This document shows positions 16,158-24,164 of a stretch of 64,000 nt of DNA, one piece after another. This stretch comes from Klebsiella quasivariicola. Its GTDB lineage: Bacteria > Pseudomonadota > Gammaproteobacteria > Enterobacterales > Enterobacteriaceae. Each line of letters starts with the position of its first letter. Within the stretch, counting starts at the first letter, position 1. Position numbers and translations under genes: made by a program. The notes below the pieces were generated by a model, which saw only the letters and a program-made list of their open reading frames with translations, searched no databases and was not told the DNA's origin. The stretch covers positions 2,108,001-2,172,000 of the forward strand of contig NZ_CP022823.1 of assembly GCF_002269255.1 (NCBI RefSeq). Reading direction: 5' to 3'.

Positions 16158-17042
16158 ATGATGCGAATCGCGCTTTTCCTGCTGACGAACCTGGCAGTGA
16201 TGGTTGTGTTCGGGCTGGTGTTAAGCCTCACGGGGATCCAGTCCAGCAGCATGACCGGTCTTCTGATTATGGCCCTGCTGTTCGGCTTCGGTGGTTCTAT
16301 CGTTTCGCTGATGATGTCGAAGTGGATGGCGCTGAAGTCTGTGGGTGGGGAAGTGATCGAGCAGCCGCGCAACGAAACGGAACGCTGGCTGATGAACACC
16401 GTTGCACAACAGGCGCAGCAGGCGGGTATTGCCATGCCGCAGGTGGCTATTTATCACGCGCCGGATATCAATGCCTTCGCCACCGGCGCGCGTCGCGACG
16501 CCTCGCTGGTCGCCGTCAGCACCGGGCTGTTACAAAACATGAGCCGTGATGAAGCGGAAGCGGTAATTGCCCATGAGATCAGCCATATTGCCAATGGCGA
16601 CATGGTGACCATGACGCTGATTCAGGGGGTAGTGAACACCTTCGTTATCTTTATTTCGCGGGTAATCGCGCAGATTGCGGCCGGTTTCCTCGGCGGCAAC
16701 CGGGAAGATGAAGGGGAGAGCAGCAATGGTAACCCGCTGATCTACTTCGCCGTTGCCACGGTGCTGGAGCTGGTGTTCGGTATTCTGGCGAGCATTATCA
16801 CCATGTGGTTCTCGCGTTACCGTGAGTTCCATGCCGATGCCGGCTCGGCGCGTCTGGTGGGCCGCGAAAAGATGATTGCTGCCCTGCAGCGTCTGAAAAC
16901 CAGCTATGAGCCGCAGGAAGCCAGCAGCATGATGGCGTTCTGCATCAACGGTAAAGCGAAATCCATGAGCGAGCTGTTTATGACTCACCCGCCGCTGGAT
17001 AAGCGTATTGAAGCCCTGCGTAGCGGTGAATATCTGAAGTAA
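16158..17042 (+). CDS. htpX: HtpX zinc membrane protease
   Basis: 294 residues (E. coli 293). M48-family metalloprotease of the inner membrane that degrades misfolded membrane proteins together with FtsH. Two N-terminal helices (about 1-50), the zinc motif HEISH near residue 140, two further helices (VVNTFVIFISRVIAQIAAGF, IYFAVATVLELVFGILASII) and the third zinc ligand region REFHADAGSA. The start MMRIALFLLTN matches E. coli. It is preceded by the prc terminator and followed by a bidirectional terminator shared with yebQ. Confidence 0.97.
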   Translation: MMRIALFLLTNLAVMVVFGLVLSLTGIQSSSMTGLLIMALLFGFGGSIVSLMMSKWMALKSVGGEVIEQPRNETERWLMNTVAQQAQQAGIAMPQVAIYHAPDINAFATGARRDASLVAVSTGLLQNMSRDEAEAVIAHEISHIANGDMVTMTLIQGVVNTFVIFISRVIAQIAAGFLGGNREDEGESSNGNPLIYFAVATVLELVFGILASIITMWFSRYREFHADAGSARLVGREKMIAALQRLKTSYEPQEASSMMAFCINGKAKSMSELFMTHPPLDKRIEALRSGEYLK

Positions 17043-17064
17043 TTCGTCATCTGACGCTGAAAAC

Positions 17065-17098
17065 AAAAATCCGCAGCCCGCACGCTGCGGATTTTTTT
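17065..17098. terminator. Bidirectional terminator between htpX and yebQ
   Basis: AAAAATCCGCAG pairs with CTGCGGATTTTT; A run on the left and T run on the right serve both convergent genes. Confidence 0.92.
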
Positions 17099-17107
17099 TG
17101 CTGCCCG

Positions 17108-18478
17108 TCAGGCGGCGCGCGGCTGGGTCACGCGCAGACCGCTAATCAGTGCGGCAACGGTAGCCAGGATACCGGCCAGCAGCAGGGCGGTGTGGGTACC
17201 GCTGTTGCCGAGCAGGTTGAACAGCAGCGCGACCAGCGCCGCGCCGGTGCTCTGGCCGAGCAGGCGAGCGGTGCCCAGCATACCGCTGGCGCCGCCGCTA
17301 CGATGGCTCGGAGCCGAGGCAACGATGGTATGGTTGTTTGGCGACTGAAACAGCCCGAAGCCGGCGCCGCACAGTGCCATGCGCCAGATGATATCCAGAT
17401 CGGAAGGCGCCGACGGCAGCAGCGCCAGGCCGAACAGACCGCAGGCCATAATCAATAGACCGATGGCCCCCAGCAGCCCCGCGTGGCACTTCTCAATCAA
17501 ATAGCCAGCCAGCGGCGCCATTACCATGGTCGCCAGCGGCCACGGCGTCAGCAGCAGACCGGTCTCCACTTCGCTGCGTCCCATCATCGACTGCAGGAAA
17601 AAGGGCAAGGAGACCATCGCCAGCATCTGCGCGCAGAAGGAGCAGATGGAGGTACAGATAGAAAGGGAGAACAGCGGGATGCGCAGCAGGTCGACCGGCA
17701 GCAGCGGGACGGGCATTTTGAGCTGGCGGCGAACGAAGAAAAAGCCCACCACCAGCATGGCCGCCACCTCCGCCAGCACCAGCTGCGTGGACTGCCCCTG
17801 GGCGAAACCGCTCAGGGCGGTGATCAGCAGCCCGAAGGTGAGGGCGTTCATGATGGCGCTCGGCAGATCGAAGCGGATGATTTTGCTGCGGGCGCTGTTG
17901 GGCGGCAGAAAGCGCATCGCCAGGACAAAAGCGACGATCCCGAGCGGGACGTTAATTAAAAACAGCCATTGCCATGAGGCAAGGGAGAGGATCGCCGCGG
18001 CGATAGTCGGGCCAGCCGCCGAAGAAACAGCGACCACAAAGGAGTTAATGCCCATGCCGCGACCAAGAAAGCGCTGCGGATAGATCAGGCGGATCAGCGC
18101 GGTGTTCACGCTCATCAGCGCGGCGCCGCCCAGCCCCTGAGCGACGCGGGCGAAGGTCAGCATTTCGAGGCTGCGCGACAGGGCGCAGGCCAGCGAGGTA
18201 AAGATAAACACCACCAGGCCTATCTTATAGATGCGACGATAGCCGACCATGTCGCCGAGAAAGGAGAGCGGCAGCAGGGCGATGACAATGGCGATTTGGT
18301 AGGCGTTGACGATCCAGATTGACGCCGCCGGTGAGGCGTTGAGATCGCTGGCGATGGTCGGGAGCGCGACGTTGGCGATTGCGCCGTCGAGCACGGCCAT
18401 GGTCAGCCCAAGCACGATGGTCAGAATGGCGCCATAGCGTTGCGGCAGCGGCACGCCATCGGAAGAGTTTTTATCCAT
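17108..18478 (-). CDS. yebQ: MFS drug-type transporter YebQ
   Basis: 456 residues, DHA2 (14-helix) class of the major facilitator superfamily, proton-driven efflux of unknown natural substrate. Visible are the helix-1 motif AVLDGAIANVALPTIA, the motif-A loop GDMVGYRRIYKIG after helix 2, and the long helical series to the end. The ATG at 18478 gives MDKNSSDGVPLPQRYG, matching E. coli YebQ; the frame is open 17 codons further. It is divergent from kdgR, as in E. coli. Confidence 0.93.
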   Translation of the reverse strand: MDKNSSDGVPLPQRYGAILTIVLGLTMAVLDGAIANVALPTIASDLNASPAASIWIVNAYQIAIVIALLPLSFLGDMVGYRRIYKIGLVVFIFTSLACALSRSLEMLTFARVAQGLGGAALMSVNTALIRLIYPQRFLGRGMGINSFVVAVSSAAGPTIAAAILSLASWQWLFLINVPLGIVAFVLAMRFLPPNSARSKIIRFDLPSAIMNALTFGLLITALSGFAQGQSTQLVLAEVAAMLVVGFFFVRRQLKMPVPLLPVDLLRIPLFSLSICTSICSFCAQMLAMVSLPFFLQSMMGRSEVETGLLLTPWPLATMVMAPLAGYLIEKCHAGLLGAIGLLIMACGLFGLALLPSAPSDLDIIWRMALCGAGFGLFQSPNNHTIVASAPSHRSGGASGMLGTARLLGQSTGAALVALLFNLLGNSGTHTALLLAGILATVAALISGLRVTQPRAA

Positions 18479-18655
18479 GGTGAATATGAGTCTTAAATGA
18501 AACGGTTTTTTGAATGATGAGTTTAGCATTGATTAATCCGCAGCATGTCGCAGATTTGTAACGAAGTGGCAGAAGAATGATTGCGGCCCAGGGGCGGCGA
18601 ATTTATAATAAAAACCGGTTCTAAATTTTATAAAACAGTTACGACGAGGTGATAA

Positions 18656-19447
18656 ATGGCAGGTGCAGATTTGGATAAACAGCCAGATTCTGTCTCTTCA
18701 GTATTGAAGGTTTTTGGTATCCTGCAGGCGCTGGGTGAAGAGCGTGAAATTGGCATTACCGAACTGTCCCAGCGCGTCATGATGTCAAAAAGCACCGTTT
18801 ATCGCTTTTTACAGACCATGAAATCACTGGGCTATGTAGCACAGGAAGGGGAGTCTGAGAAATACTCCCTCACCCTCAAGCTGTTCGAGCTTGGCGCACG
18901 CGCGCTGCAGAACGTCGACCTGGTGCGCAGCGCGGATATTCAGATGCGCGAACTCTCGCGACTGACGAAAGAGACTATCCACCTCGGCGCGCTGGATGAA
19001 GACAGTATCGTCTACATTCACAAGATTGACTCGATGTACAACCTGCGGATGTATTCGCGTATTGGCCGCCGTAACCCGCTGTACAGCACCGCGATCGGCA
19101 AAGTGCTGCTGGCCTGGCGCGATCGCAGCGAAGTGGAGCAGATCCTCGAGGGCGTGGAGTATAAGCGCAGCACCGAGCGGACGATCACCAGCACGCAGGA
19201 GCTGCTGAAGGTACTGGATGGCGTTCGGGAGCAGGGGTACGGCGAAGATAACGAAGAGCAGGAAGAGGGGTTGCGCTGCATTGGTGTGCCGGTATTCGAC
19301 CGTTTCGGCGTGGTCATCGCGGGGCTGAGTATCTCTTTCCCGACGCTACGTTTTTCAGAAGAACGTCTGCATGAATATGTGGCGATGTTGCACCAGGCGG
19401 CGCGCAAGATTTCTGAACAAATGGGATATAACGACTACCCGTTCTGA
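18656..19447 (+). CDS. kdgR: KdgR, IclR-family repressor of pectin/KDG metabolism
   Basis: 263 residues, nearly the same as E. coli KdgR. It represses genes for 2-keto-3-deoxygluconate uptake and use and is released by KDG. The N-terminal winged HTH spans about residues 13-75 (VLKVFGILQALGE, ITELSQRVMMSKSTVYRFLQT); the C-terminal IclR effector domain covers about 90-263 (SRIGRRNPLYSTAIGKVLLAW, EEQEEGLRCIGVPVFDRFG, GLSISFPTLRFS). Divergent from yebQ; an imperfect hairpin follows the stop. Confidence 0.97.
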   Translation: MAGADLDKQPDSVSSVLKVFGILQALGEEREIGITELSQRVMMSKSTVYRFLQTMKSLGYVAQEGESEKYSLTLKLFELGARALQNVDLVRSADIQMRELSRLTKETIHLGALDEDSIVYIHKIDSMYNLRMYSRIGRRNPLYSTAIGKVLLAWRDRSEVEQILEGVEYKRSTERTITSTQELLKVLDGVREQGYGEDNEEQEEGLRCIGVPVFDRFGVVIAGLSISFPTLRFSEERLHEYVAMLHQAARKISEQMGYNDYPF

Positions 19448-19466
19448 CGCGATAGCTTAAGCCTGT

Positions 19467-19495
19467 GGCGACCGCGATGCTACATCGTGGTCGCC
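19467..19495. terminator. Hairpin between kdgR and yobH
   Basis: GGCGACCGCGATG pairs with CATCGTGGTCGCC (one G-T pair, 3-nt loop) between two convergent genes. No clear T run on either side. Confidence 0.55.
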
Positions 19496-19505
19496 GGGCG
19501 CCGTC

Positions 19506-19745
19506 TTAGCCGTTATCAACCACGGTTGCGCTTTTACGCAGCAGAGGACAGCTGCTGACACCAATTACGCCGCTATTGGAATGAACATAAAGTGCGGTGC
19601 TCACACCGCGCGCGGTGAGATATTGGCACTTCAGTCCCAACCCACCCACGTTTTCTTCACTGTGGAATAATACGCCATAGCCGCTTAATAATACGCCAAT
19701 CCATAAGATAGCCACCACGACAATAGTACGAATGATTAATCGCAT
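19506..19745 (-). CDS. yobH: YobH family small exported or membrane protein
   Basis: 79 residues, close to E. coli YobH: MRLIIRTIVVVAILWIGVLLSG (signal anchor), then GLGLKCQYLTARGVSTALYVH and the end CPLLRKSATVVDNG. Two cysteines in the extracytoplasmic part may pair. Function is unknown. It is convergent with kdgR and divergent from mgrB, the same order as in E. coli. Confidence 0.9.
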   Translation of the reverse strand: MRLIIRTIVVVAILWIGVLLSGYGVLFHSEENVGGLGLKCQYLTARGVSTALYVHSNSGVIGVSSCPLLRKSATVVDNG

Positions 19746-19838
19746 TGATGCCTCGTTATTTGTATGATCCTTGCCGTGATTGTGACATGAACACGTTTTG
19801 AAACAAGTCGATGATTCCTAAACTTGCCTTTCGTAATA

Positions 19839-19855
19839 CAGTTAGCCGCGGTTTA
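19839..19855 (+). promoter_or_regulatory. Candidate PhoP box of mgrB
   Basis: CAGTTA-GCCGC-GGTTTA: a partial and a perfect half-site of the (T/G)GTTTA-N5-(T/G)GTTTA direct repeat, 11 bp before a -10-like TTATCC at 19867. This spacing is that of standard PhoP promoters, and mgrB is a core PhoP target. Confidence 0.55.
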
Positions 19856-19904
19856 AGAAGGCCGTGTTATCCTGGCGACATAAAGTACTGATGCGGAGAG
19901 TGGA

Positions 19905-20048
19905 GTGAAAAAATTACGGTGGGTTTTACTGATAGTCATCATAGCAGGCTGCCTGTTGCTGTGGACTCAGATGCTTAACGTAATGTGCGACCAGGATGTA
20001 CAGTTTTTCAGCGGTATTTGCACTATCAATAAATTTATCCCGTGGTAA
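19905..20048 (+). CDS. mgrB: MgrB, small membrane regulator of PhoQ
   Basis: 47 residues from a GTG start with GGAG upstream: MKKLRWVLLIVIIAGCLLLW (membrane helix, residues 6-20), then QMLNVMCDQD and the end INKFIPW. It binds the sensor kinase PhoQ in the inner membrane and dampens it, closing a negative loop because PhoPQ activates mgrB. The cysteines needed for activity, C28 and C39, are present, with C16 in the helix. Loss of mgrB is the most frequent cause of acquired colistin resistance in K. pneumoniae; this copy is full length with no insertion or stop and appears to be wild type. Confidence 0.97.
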   Translation: MKKLRWVLLIVIIAGCLLLWTQMLNVMCDQDVQFFSGICTINKFIPW

Positions 20049-20122
20049 GACATTTTTCTGACGACTGATTTCCTTCTGCGGCGTGGGTGGTAGAATGAAC
20101 GCCTTCTCTTTGAGGTGGTGAA

Positions 20123-20413
20123 ATGAGTGAGTTACTAAATCCTGGAATTTTAAATCTGGCATCGCTGGCCGTATCCGTAGCGCTGCTCCTTGTCGGTCTG
20201 TTGTTATGGTTCTTCGTCAACCGCGCCAGTTCGCGGGCGAATGAGCAGATAGAGCTGCTGCAGGCGCTGCTGGATCAGCAAAAGCGGCAGAATGCGCTGT
20301 TGCGTCGCCTTTGCGAAGCTAATGCGCCGGAAAAAGAGGACGTGGCTGAGCCGACCGTCGCCGGTAAGGCAAAAGCGGACGATGACTTTATCCGCCTGGT
20401 CGCAGAGCGCTAA
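20123..20413 (+). CDS. yebO: YebO family membrane protein
   Basis: 96 residues (E. coli YebO 95). One membrane helix near residues 12-31 (LASLAVSVALLLVGLLLWFF), then a predicted coiled coil NEQIELLQALLDQQKRQNALLRRL (given in two overlapping blocks: NEQIELLQALL and LDQQKRQNALLRRL), an acidic linker and the conserved end FIRLVAER. GAGGTGGTGAA precedes the ATG. Function unknown. It lies between mgrB and yobF-cspC as in E. coli. Confidence 0.9.
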   Translation: MSELLNPGILNLASLAVSVALLLVGLLLWFFVNRASSRANEQIELLQALLDQQKRQNALLRRLCEANAPEKEDVAEPTVAGKAKADDDFIRLVAER

Positions 20414-20422
20414 GAGGCTCGA

Positions 20423-20450
20423 CAGGTGTGCATCATAAGATGCGCACCTG
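20423..20450 (+). terminator. Hairpin after yebO
   Basis: CAGGTGTGCATC pairs with GATGCGCACCTG (one mismatch), loop ATAA, 9 bp after the stop. No good T run, so termination is uncertain. Confidence 0.5.
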
Positions 20451-21002
20451 CATGATAGCTGGCAGTAATATCTTATTCTTATTCCATTATTCCTTTCCCC
20501 GCGCATTATTTCCTTTTTACATGCTGTAAATAAAGTCAACTCCGTCACGTTTATTGTCGGGTTCGTGACACTGTCATCATTTTTTCATTATTAAGGTGCA
20601 GAATTAGCACTATTTTTAGTACAGCAACTAACAGATTTTATTATCACTACACTAACGCGGCTTTAGCGATTTTTCGTCTGCGGTTATAACGAATTATGCG
20701 CATCGATATTCACCATTGCGCTTGCGATGGTGGCAGTATGGCAGTTCGTATACGGACATACCTGGACGAAGCGAAGTTGTTGAGCTATGGTAAAAAAGTT
20801 GCAGTAATGAGGCAGTGTCCAGGCGATATTAGCGAAGGCTGTAGCGCCTTGCCAGGGGCGGCAAAGACGCATAAATGTGCAGGCGATCAAATGATTACCT
20901 TATAATTTGTGCGAACGATCGAGACACGTTTAAAAATGGCTTGCCATTATTTACGTAGTGTGTGATAACACGTTTCGGGTTAAACGAGGTACAGTTCTGT
21001 TT
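20451..21002. other. Long gene-free region before yobF-cspC
   Basis: About 550 bp without a convincing gene; a 69-codon plus-strand ORF at 20696 has no ribosome site and no family I know. It should hold the yobF-cspC promoter and a long 5' leader. The stretch around 20965-21002 (TTTCGGGTTAAACGAGG and onward) leads into the YobF start. Confidence 0.5.
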
Positions 21003-21077
21003 ATGTGTGGCATTTTCAGTAAAGAAGTCCTGAGTAAACACGTTGTCGTTGAATACCGCTTCTCTGCCGAACCTTAA
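21003..21077 (+). CDS. yobF: YobF (DUF2527), shortened by early stop
   Basis: 24 codons, MCGIFSKEVLSKHVVVEYRF then SAEP and TAA at 21075-21077. E. coli and Salmonella YobF are 47 residues as remembered. Here the next codons in the same frame read ISASCSYVSVLSM, matching the missing middle, so the TAA stands where a tyrosine codon is expected. After the next stop at 21117 a shifted frame reads KRQQAKKTV and ends at 21145-21147, matching the expected C terminus and overlapping the cspC ribosome site. So the 3' part has both a nonsense and a frameshift lesion. YobF is a small stress-linked protein made from the cspC transcript; whether the 24-residue form works is unknown. Confidence 0.75.
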   Translation: MCGIFSKEVLSKHVVVEYRFSAEP

Positions 21078-21159
21078 ATTAGTGCCTCATGCAGTTATGT
21101 GTCAGTTTTATCTATGTAAACGCCAGCAGGCGAAGAAAACAGTCTAAGGAATTTTGCAA

Positions 21160-21369
21160 ATGGCAAAGATTAAAGGTCAAGTTAAGTGGTTCAACGAGTC
21201 TAAAGGTTTTGGTTTCATTACTCCGGCTGATGGCAGCAAAGATGTGTTCGTACACTTCTCCGCTATCCAGGGTAACGGCTTCAAAACTCTGGCTGAAGGC
21301 CAGAACGTTGAGTTCGAAATTCAGGACGGCCAGAAAGGTCCGGCTGCAGTTAACGTAACTGCTATCTGA
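21160..21369 (+). CDS. cspC: CspC, constitutive cold-shock family RNA chaperone
   Basis: 69 residues, nearly the same as E. coli Csp[21 protein letters not shown] with RNP1 KGFGFI, then RNP2 VFVHFSAI and the end VNVTAI. An OB-fold protein that binds single-stranded RNA, melts structures and affects rpoS mRNA stability. It is expressed at normal temperature, unlike CspA. The ATG at 21160 follows AAGGAATTTTGCAA; an in-frame codon two residues upstream is less likely. It shares a transcript with yobF. Confidence 0.97.
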
Positions 21370-21391
21370 TACAAGACCACTCTTCTTGTAT

Positions 21392-21426
21392 AAAAGCCTC
21401 GCTTGTGCGGGGCTTTTGCGTTTTTA
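21392..21426 (+). terminator. Terminator of cspC
   Basis: AAAAGCCtCGC pairs with GCGgGGCTTTT around TTGT, followed by GCGTTTTT, 22 bp past the stop. Confidence 0.88.
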
Positions 21427-21556
21427 TTGCAAAGCATGTCATTTTTACCCCTCTCGTCGCGCCTTGTTGCAAATACTCAACTTTATTAGCATTGTGTAGC
21501 AGTCTGTTTTGCTAATTTTCTGTTAAATCAGTTGGTTGCAAAACAATGCCGGAGCT

Positions 21557-23305
21557 ATGGTGCTAAACAAAAAAACGAAGTCCGCGGCCAACTTTACCCC
21601 GATTCGCTTCGGGTTACTGTGTGTGGCTATTCTCGGTTGTCTGGGGCTGCTGTTGGCTCGCGTGGGCTGGCTACAGATAATCTCACCCGATAACCTTGTG
21701 AAACAAGAAGATATGCGATCGCTGCGCGAAGAGCCGATTGCGGTTGAGCGGGGCATGATCAGCGATCGCGAGGGGCGGCCGCTGGCGGTGAGCGTTCCGG
21801 TCAGCGCTATCTGGATTGACCCGCAGACCACCATGGAAAAGGGCGGTGTGGGCTATGGGCCTCGCTGGCAGGCGCTGGCCGAGGCGCTGCATCTGAATCT
21901 CGGGGAGTTGGCCCAGCGGGTACAGAGTCATCCGCACGCCCGTTTTCTCTATCTGGCGCGCCAGATCAATCCCGAGCAGGCCGAGTGGATTGATAAACTG
22001 CATCTGCCGGGCGTCTATCTCCGCGATGAATCGCGACGTTTCTATCCAGCTGGCCATGTGGCTGCCAATCTGCTGGGTTTTACTAACGTCGATAATCAGG
22101 GGATTGAAGGGGTGGAGAAAAGCTTTAACGCCCAGCTGACCGGTAAACCCGGGCGACGTCTGGTGCGTAAAGATAAACATGGCAATGTCATTGAGAACAT
22201 TACCGAAGTGCCGCCGGTCCCGGCGCATAATCTGCAGTTGAGTATCGATGAGCGACTGCAGACGGTTACCGAAGATGCGCTGGATAACGCTGTTCGCTGG
22301 AATAAAGCGGAGTCCGGGGCGGCGGTGTTGATCAAAATCGACACCGGCGAGATTCTGGCGATGGCCAACTATCCGGACTTCAATCCGAACAATCGCGATA
22401 CGGCAACGCTGGATGATTTCCGTAACCGCGCTATCAGCGATACCTTTGAACCCGGCTCGACCGTCAAACCGCTGGTGATCATGACCGCGCTACAGCAAGG
22501 CATCGTCCAGCCGGACAGTGTGGTGGACACGCATCCCTTTGTCCTCGACGGCCACCGCATCCGCGACGTCGGCTATTATCCGGAGCTGACCCTGACCGGG
22601 ATCCTGCAGAAGTCCAGCGATACCGGTGTGTCGCATCTCTCGCTCGCCATGCCGGTACAACATCTGATCGATACCTACAAGGCTTTCGGCTTCGGTGAGT
22701 CGACCGGGCTGGGGTTAACGGGTGAAAGCGCCGGGCTGATGCCACAGCGCCGCTACTGGGGACAACTGGATCGTGCCACCTTCGCCTTCGGCTATGGTTT
22801 GATGGTCACGCCGCTCCAGCTGGCGCATGTTTATGCAACTATCGGCGGCTTCGGTATTGAACGACCATTGTCGATTACGCGTATCGACCCGCCGGTGATT
22901 GGCACGCGCGTGATGCCGGAAAACATTGTTCACAGCGTAGAACACATGATGGAAAGCGTGGCGCTTCCGGGCGGGGGAGGGACCAAAGCGGCGGTGCGTG
23001 ACTATCGGGTAGCGGTTAAAACCGGGACGGCGAAGAAAATCGGCCCGGACGGCAAATATATCGATAAATATGTGGCCTATACCGCCGGTGTGGCGCCCGC
23101 CAGTCGCCCACAGTTCGCGCTGGTGGTGGTGATGAACGATCCGAGCAATGGTTCCTACTACGGCGGGGCCGTTTCCGCCCCAGTGTTCAGCCAGATTATG
23201 GGCGATGTCCTGCGCCTGGAGAACGTCATGCCGGACGGCATGCCGCAGGGGGCGGAGAATCTGATCGTGATGCATGACAGTCACCCACTGGCGCCGGCGC
23301 TGTAA
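21557..23305 (+). CDS. FtsI/PBP3 paralogue, class B penicillin-binding protein (PBP3SAL-like)
   Basis: 582 residues from the ATG at 21557 (a GTG directly after it at 21560 has better spacing to GGAG). N-terminal cytoplasmic tail and one membrane helix (FGLLCVAILGCLGLLLARV), a pedestal domain with ERGMISDREGRPLAVS, and the transpeptidase domain: SxxK serine S301 in EPGSTVKP, KTGTAKK at 488, and S353-S354-D355 at the SxN position, where E. coli FtsI has SSN. Overall it matches FtsI along its length. The position between cspC and rlmA is that of Salmonella PBP3SAL, which supports septal murein synthesis at acid pH. The main ftsI of the dcw cluster would lie elsewhere. Confidence 0.92.
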   Translation: MVLNKKTKSAANFTPIRFGLLCVAILGCLGLLLARVGWLQIISPDNLVKQEDMRSLREEPIAVERGMISDREGRPLAVSVPVSAIWIDPQTTMEKGGVGYGPRWQALAEALHLNLGELAQRVQSHPHARFLYLARQINPEQAEWIDKLHLPGVYLRDESRRFYPAGHVAANLLGFTNVDNQGIEGVEKSFNAQLTGKPGRRLVRKDKHGNVIENITEVPPVPAHNLQLSIDERLQTVTEDALDNAVRWNKAESGAAVLIKIDTGEILAMANYPDFNPNNRDTATLDDFRNRAISDTFEPGSTVKPLVIMTALQQGIVQPDSVVDTHPFVLDGHRIRDVGYYPELTLTGILQKSSDTGVSHLSLAMPVQHLIDTYKAFGFGESTGLGLTGESAGLMPQRRYWGQLDRATFAFGYGLMVTPLQLAHVYATIGGFGIERPLSITRIDPPVIGTRVMPENIVHSVEHMMESVALPGGGGTKAAVRDYRVAVKTGTAKKIGPDGKYIDKYVAYTAGVAPASRPQFALVVVMNDPSNGSYYGGAVSAPVFSQIMGDVLRLENVMPDGMPQGAENLIVMHDSHPLAPAL

Positions 23306-23366
23306 CAGTGGTCTGCAGGGGCGAATAGCGCTACACTTTCGCCCTTTCAGCGACACCGGAGCCGTC

Positions 23367-24161
23367 ATGTCATACAGTTGTCCCCTTTGCCACGCGCCGC
23401 TCAGCCTTAGCGACCGTCACTATTCCTGCCCGCAGCGGCACCAGTTCGACCTGGCGAAAGAGGGGTACGTTAATCTGCTCCCGGTGCAGTTCAAACGGTC
23501 GCGCGATCCTGGCGACAGCGCCGGGATGATGCAGGCCCGTCGGGCGTTTCTTGACGCCGGGCATTACCAGCCCCTCCGTGACGCGATCGCCGAACGGCTG
23601 CGGCGCTACGCCCCGGCGGACTTGCTGGATATCGGCTGCGGAGAGGGGTATTACACCCATGCGTTTGCCACCATCGCTGGCCGCAGCTGGGGGCTGGATG
23701 TGTCGAAGCCGGCGATCCGCGCGGCGGCAAAACGCTACCCGCAGGTTAATTTTTGCGTAGCCTCCAGCCAGCGGCTGCCGTTTTCCGATGCCAGTTTCGA
23801 TGCGGTAGTGCGTATTTACGCGCCCTGTAACGCTGAAGAGCTGGCGCGGGTGGTGCGGCCAGGCGGATGGGTGATCACCGCCACGCCGGGTCCCCGCCAC
23901 TTACTGGAGCTGAAAGGGTTGATTTACGATGAAGTTCGCCTGCATGAGCTGAAGACGGAAGCGATGCCGGGGTTCCATCTGGAGGCACAGGAGCAGCTGG
24001 CCTATCCGATGACCCTGACGGGAAGCGAAGCGCAGGCGCTGCTGCAGATGACGCCTTTTGCCTGGCGCGCCAGGCCTGAGGTGCATGCCGCGCTGCGTCA
24101 GCAGGCGACCTTTGGCTGCCAGACCGATTTTATGATCCATTGCTGGCAGCGCGAAGCGTAA
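23367..24161 (+). CDS. rlmA: 23S rRNA m1G745 methyltransferase
   Basis: 264 residues (E. coli RlmA 269). Methylates N1 of G745 in helix 35 of 23S rRNA. The N-terminal zinc finger is CPLC near residues 5-8 with CPQRH near 21-25; the SAM-binding motif DIGCGEGYYTHAF lies near residue 90, followed by WGLDVSKPAIRAAAKRYP. The ATG at 23367 was chosen because it starts the zinc finger (MSYSCPLCH). It sits 61 bp after the FtsI paralogue and is convergent with mntP, 3 bp apart. Confidence 0.96.
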   Translation: MSYSCPLCHAPLSLSDRHYSCPQRHQFDLAKEGYVNLLPVQFKRSRDPGDSAGMMQARRAFLDAGHYQPLRDAIAERLRRYAPADLLDIGCGEGYYTHAFATIAGRSWGLDVSKPAIRAAAKRYPQVNFCVASSQRLPFSDASFDAVVRIYAPCNAEELARVVRPGGWVITATPGPRHLLELKGLIYDEVRLHELKTEAMPGFHLEAQEQLAYPMTLTGSEAQALLQMTPFAWRARPEVHAALRQQATFGCQTDFMIHCWQREA

Positions 24162-24164
24162 AGG

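Noticed and set aside
18495..18515. AATGAAACGG-TTTTTTGAAT as a KdgR site between yebQ and kdgR
   Set aside because: The left half fits the KdgR box but the right half does not (TTTTTTGA instead of GTTTCATT); too weak to list.
20696..20905. 69-codon ORF before yobF
   Set aside because: No ribosome site, no recognisable family, and it lies in the expected leader/promoter region of yobF-cspC.
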